From Vibrio sp. HI00D65 (lineage in GTDB: Bacteria; Pseudomonadota; Gammaproteobacteria; Enterobacterales; Vibrionaceae), in NCBI RefSeq assembly GCF_001635455.1, contig NZ_LWEH01000613.1, forward strand, positions 124,001 through 188,000: a stretch of 64,000 nt of DNA. The letters are read 5' to 3'. Under the pieces are notes generated by a model, which was given only the letters and a program-made list of their open reading frames with translations, did not search any database and was not told where the DNA came from. Positions 57,800 through 64,000 of the stretch are shown piece by piece. A program made the position numbers and the translations under genes. Each line of letters starts with the position of its first letter. The first letter of the stretch is position 1.

Positions 57800-59260
57800 A
57801 TGGAAAGTAAAGGTTTTAAAGGACGCGTTTTAAGTGGTGTTTTTTGGATGAGCTCGGGAACCTTGATTAAAGTGTTTTTACAGTTACTTTTTATGGCACT
57901 ACTTGCTCGCCTTTTGTCGACTACAGACTATGGTATCTTCGCAATAGTGTTATTGTTAGTATCACTAGCTCAATTACTAACTGATTCTGGTGTTGGCGCT
58001 GCTTTAATCCAAACTGAGCATGTGACGAAAAATAAAGAGTCCTCTGTTTTTTTCTTTAATTTAATGGTTGGTTTTGTACTTTCATTTACATTGTATTGTT
58101 TTTCATCTGAAATAAGTTTGTATTTTAATGAAAAAGAATTGATTTCAATCCTGCCATTTGTGTCAGTGATTTTTATATTAAAAAGTTTGTGTGTTGTACC
58201 GGAAGCTCTTTTGATAAGAGATATGAAGTTTAAGCAGTTAGCAATGAGAAGTACATTATCATATGTTATCGCATATAGCTGTGTAGCCCTTCCTCTTGCT
58301 TATAATGACTTCGGCGTTTGGTCTTTAGTCTATGCTCAAGTATTCCTTGAGCTTGTTAATGCTATATTTTTACTACTACTTAAAAAGCACAGTAGAAGTT
58401 TAAAAAGATTTCGATTTAGTGAGCTGAAAAAAATATTTAGGTTTTCTAGTGGTGTGCTCATAACTGGTATTGTAAACAAATTTGCAGTTAACTTAGATAC
58501 TTTACTAGTAGGGAAACTACTGGGTATGTCTGTTTTAGGGAACTACAATAGAGCATATCAATTAATGGCTTATCCTGCAAATATGATGGGAGGAGTATTC
58601 AGCTCTGTTCTTTTTCCCGCGTTGAGTGCCGTGAAATGTCAAGATGAACTTAAAAAAAGGCATTACCAATTTGTAGTTACTCTTTCTTTTATACTGATGC
58701 CGCTTTCATTGCTTCTATTTTTTATATCGAAGAACATTGTAATGATTCTTCTTGGCACTGGCTGGGAAAATGTTACAAGAGTTTTACAGATACTATCATT
58801 TGCAATTTATTTTCGTATTGGTTATAAAGTGAACGGTGTGATTGCTAGGGCTAGAGGGCATGTATATAAATTAGCTTTTTGTCAGGTTATGTATGTATTC
58901 TATGTATTTGTTGGTTGTACTCTAGGAGCTAATTATGGTTTAACGGGAATTGCATTTGGAATGTTATTATCTCTGCTAGCTCAATTTATTACAAAAACTA
59001 TATTGGGCTGCTCAATCTCAAAGCTCAGTGCTCACGACTTTTTAAAAGCTCATACTCTCGGTTTTCTTGTTTGTATTGTAATGTTGTTACTAAATCAATT
59101 AGATTTAATTTTGAAATATGAATTGAAAAATGATTTTGTGATTGTTGGTTTACATTCTATTTCAATGATTGTTTCATTGGCTATCGTATCTTTTTTCACA
59201 TATAAGATTAAACATTATTCTTTTATTTTTTCTTTTTTTGAAAATATGCGTGTAAAATAA
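57800..59260 (+). CDS. wzx: Wzx-type lipid-linked repeat-unit flippase (MOP superfamily)
   Basis: 486 residues with about 12-14 membrane helices. SGVFWMSSGTLIKVFLQLLF at the N-terminus, TTDYGIFAIVLLLVSLAQLLTDSG and the LLVGKLLGMSVLGNYNRAYQ segment (about 234-253) are characteristic of Wzx/MOP exporters of the WzxC type. It moves the undecaprenyl-linked unit to the periplasm. The presence of both Wzx and Wzy confirms that this cluster is of the Wzy-dependent type, separate from the ABC system at 23-32 kb. Confidence 0.92.
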   Translation: MESKGFKGRVLSGVFWMSSGTLIKVFLQLLFMALLARLLSTTDYGIFAIVLLLVSLAQLLTDSGVGAALIQTEHVTKNKESSVFFFNLMVGFVLSFTLYCFSSEISLYFNEKELISILPFVSVIFILKSLCVVPEALLIRDMKFKQLAMRSTLSYVIAYSCVALPLAYNDFGVWSLVYAQVFLELVNAIFLLLLKKHSRSLKRFRFSELKKIFRFSSGVLITGIVNKFAVNLDTLLVGKLLGMSVLGNYNRAYQLMAYPANMMGGVFSSVLFPALSAVKCQDELKKRHYQFVVTLSFILMPLSLLLFFISKNIVMILLGTGWENVTRVLQILSFAIYFRIGYKVNGVIARARGHVYKLAFCQVMYVFYVFVGCTLGANYGLTGIAFGMLLSLLAQFITKTILGCSISKLSAHDFLKAHTLGFLVCIVMLLLNQLDLILKYELKNDFVIVGLHSISMIVSLAIVSFFTYKIKHYSFIFSFFENMRVK

Positions 59261-59270
59261 GGTTTTTGTT

Positions 59271-60263
59271 TTGGAAAAGCTAGTTAAAGTTTTTTGTGAC
59301 TCTCCTATTGATTTTAAATATAAAAGTATTTTCTCTGGTATAGACAATTTAGATGTTATTTCAGGTGGTTTTTTTTATATTGTTAAAGAAATTATTAATT
59401 TGAGCGATAAAAATGCAATCTATCATTTCAGATATTTGAAATTTCGCGGGTATATTTTTACCCTGCTGAGGCTTGTTTTTATCATCGCCTTGGCTAAGAT
59501 GAAAAGTGTAAAAATTGTTTGGAGTTGTCATAATGTTTATGAGCATACTTTTAAATCTAAGTTTTACAATGGTTTGATTAGAAATATCGTAGTTTTCTTT
59601 TCTGATTCTATTGTTGTATTCCATAGTGATATAAAGTGCCGTCTCCCAAGTTACTGCCATAAAAAAATTCATGTAGCTACATTCGGAGATATGAAAGACC
59701 ATTTCTTATGTCAAAATCAAGTCAATGTTGACTTCAAAAATAAATTAGAGTCGTGGAGAGAGAATCACAAAGGTGATTTAAATATAATATCAATATCAAC
59801 AGCTAAGAAAAATAACCTCAGGTGCCTAAATGATGGTAAAGGTATTTTTTCGTTAATCATAGCACCTAATTTAGATATAGGTTTTTCGACTTCTAACAAT
59901 TGCATGGTTTATAATGATGGTTTTGTAAAAAAAGAAGTTGTTGATTTACTGATATCTTCGGACCGATTAGTTGGGTTTGTGGGGCATGAAAATTTATCTG
60001 TCCCTACTTCGATATACATGTATGCTAGTTTTGGAATTCCAATAATTTCATTAGATAATGTTCCTTCTAACAATATTGTCTATAGGAATTCTCTTGGAAA
60101 AGTGTTGTGTGATTATTCTGACTTACATCATGTTTATAATGAAATTTATCATAATTATGAATTTTATAGTTCTAATTGTAAGGATTTTATTGAGAAGTGC
60201 TCATGGAAACACTCATCAGATGTCCATACGAAGATGCTAGCTGTTCTTTTTGATTGTAATTAG
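59271..60263 (+). CDS. Putative glycosyltransferase
   Basis: 330 residues, AT-rich. It starts with TTG, AAGG 8 bases before it. GGFFYIVKEIINL, an internal hydrophobic segment (about 62-78), IVWSCHNVYEHTFKSKFYN and IVVFHSDIKCRLP (a GT4-like acceptor domain pattern, in which an exposed His follows SxH), and C-terminal SVPTSIYMYASFGIPIISLD (donor-region type) suggest GT-B. The family is GT4-like with low confidence. Follows wzx by 10 bases. Confidence 0.6.
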   Translation: MEKLVKVFCDSPIDFKYKSIFSGIDNLDVISGGFFYIVKEIINLSDKNAIYHFRYLKFRGYIFTLLRLVFIIALAKMKSVKIVWSCHNVYEHTFKSKFYNGLIRNIVVFFSDSIVVFHSDIKCRLPSYCHKKIHVATFGDMKDHFLCQNQVNVDFKNKLESWRENHKGDLNIISISTAKKNNLRCLNDGKGIFSLIIAPNLDIGFSTSNNCMVYNDGFVKKEVVDLLISSDRLVGFVGHENLSVPTSIYMYASFGIPIISLDNVPSNNIVYRNSLGKVLCDYSDLHHVYNEIYHNYEFYSSNCKDFIEKCSWKHSSDVHTKMLAVLFDCN

Positions 60264-60282
60264 AAAATAAGTTGATTAATTG

Positions 60283-61338
60283 ATGAAAAAAAATGTAGCC
60301 GTGGTAGGCACTGTTGGAATTCCTGCATGTTATGGAGGTTTTGAATCTTTAGTCGAAAATTTGACTAAAGAATCTTCTAATAACATTCAGTATACAGTTT
60401 TCTGTTCTTCAGAAAATTATAAGAACAAACGATGTGAACATAATGGTGCTAAACTAATTTATCTGCCATTTCGTGCTAATGGGATGCAAAGTGTACTTTA
60501 CGATATAGTTTCCCTGTTTTTATGCGTTTTTAAGAGGTATGATTCCGTTTTAATTCTCGGAGTCTCCGGTTGTTTGTTTTTGCCTGTATTTCGGCTTTTG
60601 TCTAAGGCAAAAGTAATAACAAATATTGATGGGTTAGAGTGGAAAAGGGATAAATGGAGCAAGCTTGCCAAAGTTTTTTTGAAGTTATCAGAGGCTATAG
60701 CGGTAAAATATTCTGATGTAGTTATTGCTGACAACCAAGCTATTGGCGATTATGTGACAAATGAGTATGGAAAGAGCAACGAAATAATAGCTTACGGCGG
60801 TGATCATGCCTTAATTAGCAATGATATAGGTTCAATAGACAACTATTTTTTATCGGTTTGCCGGATTGAACCTGAAAACAATGTTCATATTATATTGGAG
60901 GCATTTTCCAATTTAAATGAAAATATAATATTTGTAGGTAATTGGGATTCTAGTGAATATGGGTTGGATTTAAAGGGAAGGTATTCAAAATTTGATAATA
61001 TCGAGATTTTAGATCCTATTTATGATGTGAAAAAGCTGTATTTTCTGAGAAGACAATGCATAGGTTATATTCATGGTCACTCAGCAGGTGGTACAAACCC
61101 TTCATTGGTAGAAATAATGCATTTCTCTAAACCTGTTTTTTCCTTTGACTGTTCTTTCAATAGGTACAGTACCGAAAACGCTTCTTATTACTTTTCTGAC
61201 GTCGCCAGTTTGACTTCTGGAGTTATTGGTTTCGACTTTGCAACTACTGGCTTAGAAATGGGTAGGGCTCTTAAGGAAATTGCACAACGTAGATATACTT
61301 GGAATGTTGTAAAAAATCAATATGAATCCTTTTATTGA
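60283..61338 (+). CDS. DUF1972-type glycosyltransferase (Cps2T/rhamnosyltransferase-like)
   Basis: 351 residues from the ATG at 60283 (a TTG precedes it). VAVVGTVGIPACYGGFESLVENL near the start is the DUF1972 signature; NIDGLEWKRDKWSKLAK and the C-terminal HGHSAGGTNPSLVEIMHFSKP (about 265-285, donor site) fit GT4 transferases of that group. Several known members transfer L-rhamnose, and the same operon makes dTDP-L-rhamnose, so a rhamnosyltransferase is a good guess. Last intact gene before the decayed kdsA/kdsD region. Confidence 0.8.
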   Translation: MKKNVAVVGTVGIPACYGGFESLVENLTKESSNNIQYTVFCSSENYKNKRCEHNGAKLIYLPFRANGMQSVLYDIVSLFLCVFKRYDSVLILGVSGCLFLPVFRLLSKAKVITNIDGLEWKRDKWSKLAKVFLKLSEAIAVKYSDVVIADNQAIGDYVTNEYGKSNEIIAYGGDHALISNDIGSIDNYFLSVCRIEPENNVHIILEAFSNLNENIIFVGNWDSSEYGLDLKGRYSKFDNIEILDPIYDVKKLYFLRRQCIGYIHGHSAGGTNPSLVEIMHFSKPVFSFDCSFNRYSTENASYYFSDVASLTSGVIGFDFATTGLEMGRALKEIAQRRYTWNVVKNQYESFY

Positions 61339-61412
61339 TTTCTATTAGTTTTTTACGAATAAATCTATAGTTTTTGTGAAATTTTTAATTAATTTATTTT
61401 AAGGTGTAATAA

Positions 61413-61661
61413 ATGCTTTTAACCGCTGGGCCATGTGTATTTGAATCTGAATAAATCGTTTTAGAAGTTGCTTCAACTATGCAAAATATTACTGTTGAAC
61501 TGGGTATTGACAAAGGATTGGAAATTCTTTCTAGTGTTAAGAAAGAATTTGGCTTACGTGTTTTGACGAATGTTCACGAAGATACCCCTATTGATGAAGT
61601 GGCGTCTATGGTGACTTACGAAGAGCTATGGAGACGAATGGTAAGGACGTTTTTGATATGA
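61413..61661 (+). pseudogene. kdsA: kdsA remnant (3-deoxy-D-manno-octulosonate 8-phosphate synthase)
   Basis: AAGGTG (61401-61406) and ATG (61413) are intact, and the first 13 codons read MLLTAGPCVFESE, the KdsA opening, then a TAA stop (61452-61454) interrupts in the same frame. After it, in the same frame, GIDKGLEILSSVKKEFGLRV and LTNVHEDTPIDEVASMV match the next KdsA segment (GLEEGLKI...FG...TDVHE). The usual FKASFDKANRSS part between these is gone, and the protein breaks off near VASMV; about 200 C-terminal residues are missing. Non-functional as a synthase. Kdo-8-P synthase for LPS must be encoded elsewhere; this looks like a lost second copy. Confidence 0.75.
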
Positions 61662-61813
61662 AGGCTATTGATATTGCAACTTTCCATCCTGTAACTATAG
61701 CGCCTGAAGTTAGTATTCAAAGTGCATATGAGTTGATGGAAGTTAAAAAAGTTAATGCACTATTAGTCATTGAAGATACTAGGTTAGTAGGCTTTCTAAA
61801 AAATAGTGAATAA
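61628..61813 (+). pseudogene. kdsD/kpsF remnant (arabinose-5-phosphate isomerase, C-terminal CBS domain)
   Basis: In a different frame, METNGKDVFDMKAIDIATFH and PVTIAPEVSIQSAYELMEVK then KVNALLVIEDTRLVGFL correspond to the second CBS domain at the C-terminus of KdsD/KpsF (about 60 of roughly 320 residues). The catalytic SIS domain is absent. It joins the kdsA remnant directly, as after a deletion between adjacent kdo-pathway genes. No ribosome site of quality precedes it. Treated as decayed. Confidence 0.65.
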
Positions 61814-62160
61814 TTTAGCTCTTAGTTTGATAATGTTCAGTGCTGATTTAGGTATTTCCCCCCCCTCCAACAATATTACCATACCAGTGATTATTGAAGA
61901 TGCTTGATTTATTATTTAATTAGTATCATGCTAAATTAACTATTTACTCAAAAGCTATTGATATGAAATTTGTGTGAACGAGTTAATTTCATATCACGTT
62001 CTACTGGAGTGAACTTCTACAAGTGGCAATATTAAGGTATTCAGAAGAAAACATTAACTCACCTCTGGGATACGGTTCGCTTATTGTGAATTTAAATGAA
62101 TACACCGTTTGTTGATACTTTCTATTAAAATTAATTGACACATATACAGTTGGCTTATTT
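61814..62160 (+). other. 347-base region between the kds remnants and the second ugd
   Basis: No intact gene. A run of eight C (61858-61865) stands out against the AT-rich background. A short frame at 62023-62115 (VAILRYSEENINSPLGYGSL and on) has protein-like codon use but no family I recognise; it may be a further gene remnant. TTGACA at 62135-62140 is a good -35 box, but no -10 box fits before the ugd start. Confidence 0.45.
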
Positions 62161-63327
62161 ATGAAAATTGCTATTGCTGGTACAGGTTATGTTGGCCTGT
62201 CTAATGCTATGTTGTTAGCTCAACACCATGAAGTTATTGCTGTTGATATAATGGCTAAAAAAGTAGAGATGCTAAATAATAAGCAATCTCCAATTTTTGA
62301 TACTGAAATCACCGATTTTCTCATCAATAAATCGCTGAACTTCACCGCGACACTAGATAAAGAATTGGCGTATGCCGACGCGAAGTTCGTTATTATCGCC
62401 ACGCCAACAGACTACGATGTTGAAACCAATTACTTCAACACATCTTCTGTTGAGGCGGTAATCAAAGATGTAATGACGATTAACCCGCATGCGGTGATGG
62501 TGATCAAGTCTACTATCCCTGTTGGTTATACTGCGCGTATTAAAGAGGAACTAGGGTGTGAAAACCTAATGTTCTCACCAGAGTTTTTGCGTGAAGGTAA
62601 AGCGCTTTACGATAACCTGCACCCATCGCGCATTGTGGTGGGTGAGCGTTCTGAACGCGCGACAGTTTTCGCGAACTTGCTGTTAGAAGGGGCGGTGAAG
62701 AAAGACGTTGAAATTTTGTATACCGACTCTACGGAAGCGGAAGCGGTAAAACTATTTTCCAATACTTACTTGGCCCTGCGTGTCGCTTACTTTAATGAAC
62801 TTGACACTTACGCAGAATCGCACGGCTTAGATACGCGCCAAATCATTGATGGCGTTTGTTTAGACCCGCGTATTGGTTCGCATTACAACAACCCTTCATT
62901 TGGTTACGGTGGTTACTGTCTTCCAAAAGACACCAAACAGCTGCGTGCTAACTACTCAGACGTACCGAATAACATTATTGGTGCGATCGTAGATTCGAAT
63001 ACCACACGTAAAGATTTTATTGCCGATTCAATCATCAAGCGTAACCCAATGCGTGTGGGTATCTACCGTTTAGTGATGAAGTCTGGCTCGGACAATTTCC
63101 GAGCTTCGAGCATTCAAGGCATTATGAAGCGCCTGAAAGCCAAAGGCATTGAAGTAGTGGTGTTTGAGCCAGAGCTGAAAGAAAAAGAGTTTTTCCGCTC
63201 ATTGGTGCTAACGGATTTTGAGCAGTTCAAATCAAGCTGTGATGTGATTGTGTCTAACCGCATGGCGCAAGAGCTGACGGATGTACAAGACAAAGTGTAC
63301 ACACGTGATCTATTTGGTTCAGATTAA
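62161..63327 (+). CDS. ugd: UDP-glucose 6-dehydrogenase (second copy)
   Basis: 388 residues, same length and motifs as the copy at 16212: GTGYVGLSNAMLL, SPEFLREGKALYDN, and the catalytic cysteine in GYGGYCLPKDTKQ. Supplies UDP-GlcA to the Wzx/Wzy polymer and to the downstream epimerase. The first 150 bases or so are AT-rich in silent positions, like the genes to the left, whereas the rest uses GC-rich codons, suggesting a recombination junction near 62310. Followed by the epimerase gene 9 bases later. Confidence 0.94.
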   Translation: MKIAIAGTGYVGLSNAMLLAQHHEVIAVDIMAKKVEMLNNKQSPIFDTEITDFLINKSLNFTATLDKELAYADAKFVIIATPTDYDVETNYFNTSSVEAVIKDVMTINPHAVMVIKSTIPVGYTARIKEELGCENLMFSPEFLREGKALYDNLHPSRIVVGERSERATVFANLLLEGAVKKDVEILYTDSTEAEAVKLFSNTYLALRVAYFNELDTYAESHGLDTRQIIDGVCLDPRIGSHYNNPSFGYGGYCLPKDTKQLRANYSDVPNNIIGAIVDSNTTRKDFIADSIIKRNPMRVGIYRLVMKSGSDNFRASSIQGIMKRLKAKGIEVVVFEPELKEKEFFRSLVLTDFEQFKSSCDVIVSNRMAQELTDVQDKVYTRDLFGSD

Positions 63328-63336
63328 GGGTAAACA

Positions 63337-64000
63337 ATGAAGTATTTAGTAACAGGCGCGGCGGGTTTTATTGGCAGTGCGGTGGTAGAGCAGCTTACAG
63401 CGAAAGGTTATCAAGTTATTGGTGTCGATAACCTTAACGATTACTACGATGTCGCTCTGAAAGAAGCTCGCCTCGCGCGTATTCAGCATACCAATTTTAA
63501 ACTGGTCGAGTTAGACATTGCTGATCGCGATGGTGTGGCTCACTTGTTTGAAGCGGAACAGTTTGATCAAGTGATCCACTTAGCGGCGCAAGCTGGGGTG
63601 CGTTACTCGATTGAAAACCCACACGCGTATGCGGATTCAAACCTTGTGGGGCATTTAAACATTCTTGAAGGATGTCGTCATAATAAAGTGCAGCACTTGG
63701 TGTATGCCTCTTCAAGTTCTGTGTACGGCTTAAATGCGAAAACGCCGTTTGCCACGGCCGATTCGGTGGATCACCCGGTTTCGCTGTACGCCGCAACCAA
63801 GAAGTCGAATGAGTTGATGGCGCACAGCTATTCTCATCTGTATGGCATCCCAACCACAGGCCTGCGTTTCTTTACTGTTTATGGCTCATGGGGCCGCCCA
63901 GATATGGCGCCGTTTATCTTTACTAAGAAGATTCTCGATGGCGACACAATCGATATCAACAACAATGGTGACATGTGGCGTGATTTTACCCACGTCAATG
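63337..64000 (+). CDS. UDP-glucuronate 4-epimerase, 3' end outside window
   Basis: 221 codons visible, no stop before the window edge. AAGGG lies before the ATG. TGAAGFIGSAVVEQL (6-20), DNLNDYYDVALKEARL, LAAQAGVRYSIENP, SSSSVYG and the catalytic YAATKKSNE (Y-x3-K), then RFFTVYGSWGRPDMA are diagnostic of the UDP-GlcA epimerase subgroup (the DYYD segment and R-x-FTVYG...PDMA separate it from GalE). Makes UDP-galacturonate from the product of ugd just upstream. Confidence 0.92.
   Translation, partial: MKYLVTGAAGFIGSAVVEQLTAKGYQVIGVDNLNDYYDVALKEARLARIQHTNFKLVELDIADRDGVAHLFEAEQFDQVIHLAAQAGVRYSIENPHAYADSNLVGHLNILEGCRHNKVQHLVYASSSSVYGLNAKTPFATADSVDHPVSLYAATKKSNELMAHSYSHLYGIPTTGLRFFTVYGSWGRPDMAPFIFTKKILDGDTIDINNNGDMWRDFTHVN

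Noticed and set aside
61858..61865. Run of eight C as a phase-variation tract
   Set aside because: Not within or just before an intact reading frame, so no gene could be switched by its length; noted only in the intergenic description.

Overview
The window reads as a Vibrio (Gammaproteobacteria) chromosome segment. The block yibN-secB-gpsA-cysE with envC nearby, hldD/lpxM/waaL next to waaA, and wza/wzb/wzc next to a YjbH-type (WbfB-like) protein are typical of vibrios, and the housekeeping proteins look Vibrio-like throughout. This genus call is inference from gene content and order. Nearly the whole window is devoted to the cell surface: lipid A and core LPS, a nonulosonic acid (pseudaminic acid, Pse) pathway, and two separate polysaccharide export systems.

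Layout. 1-3.7 kb: waaA (minus, cut by the window edge) and three core-type glycosyltransferase genes. 3.8-11.8 kb: a full Pse operon, pseB-pseC-pseF-pseG-(pseH fused to an FkbH domain)-(VOC fused to an acyl carrier protein)-pseI, closed by a hairpin terminator. 11.8-16.1 kb (minus): hldD, lpxM, waaL and a sialyltransferase-like gene that could be the Pse transferase. 16.2-22.7 kb: first ugd, a TetR regulator, then envC, cysE, gpsA, secB and yibN on the minus strand. 23-32.5 kb: an AT-rich operon behind an ops (RfaH) element, with an ABC exporter, KpsS/KpsC-type capsule proteins, a CDP-glycerol glycerophosphotransferase, a glycerol-3-phosphate cytidylyltransferase (TagD), a CDP-alcohol phosphatidyltransferase, a sulfotransferase and glycosyltransferases. 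This predicts a teichoic-acid-like, glycerol-phosphate-containing, possibly sulfated capsule. 32.5-36.2 kb: a WbpM-like dehydratase, a WbpV-like SDR and a small initiating sugar-phosphate transferase. 36.6-45 kb: an outer-membrane barrel, a lipoprotein, the YjbH protein, then (behind a second ops) wza-wzb-wzc. 45-48.1 kb: a small phage-like module (holin-like, T7-lysozyme-like amidase, HTH protein). 48.1-64 kb: a third ops, rmlBADC, wecB, wecC, then AT-rich serotype genes (wzy, wzx, four transferase-like genes), a decayed kdsA/kdsD remnant, a second ugd and the start of a UDP-glucuronate epimerase gene.

How the parts fit. One reading is a core/lipid A LPS decorated with an acyl-modified Pse, plus an ABC-exported glycerol-phosphate capsule and a Wzx/Wzy-dependent polysaccharide built from L-rhamnose, ManNAcA and uronic acids. 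The three ops sites suggest that a single RfaH protein coordinates all three long surface operons. The most novel-looking element is the Pse operon. Its acyltransferase is physically fused to a glyceryl-ACP-forming type of domain and is followed by a carrier protein fused to an epimerase-type VOC domain, suggesting that Pse is made with a glyceric-acid-like (not acetyl) group on N7. A degenerate intergenic repeat family also recurs through the window and appears to have been read into the C-terminus of the amidase gene.
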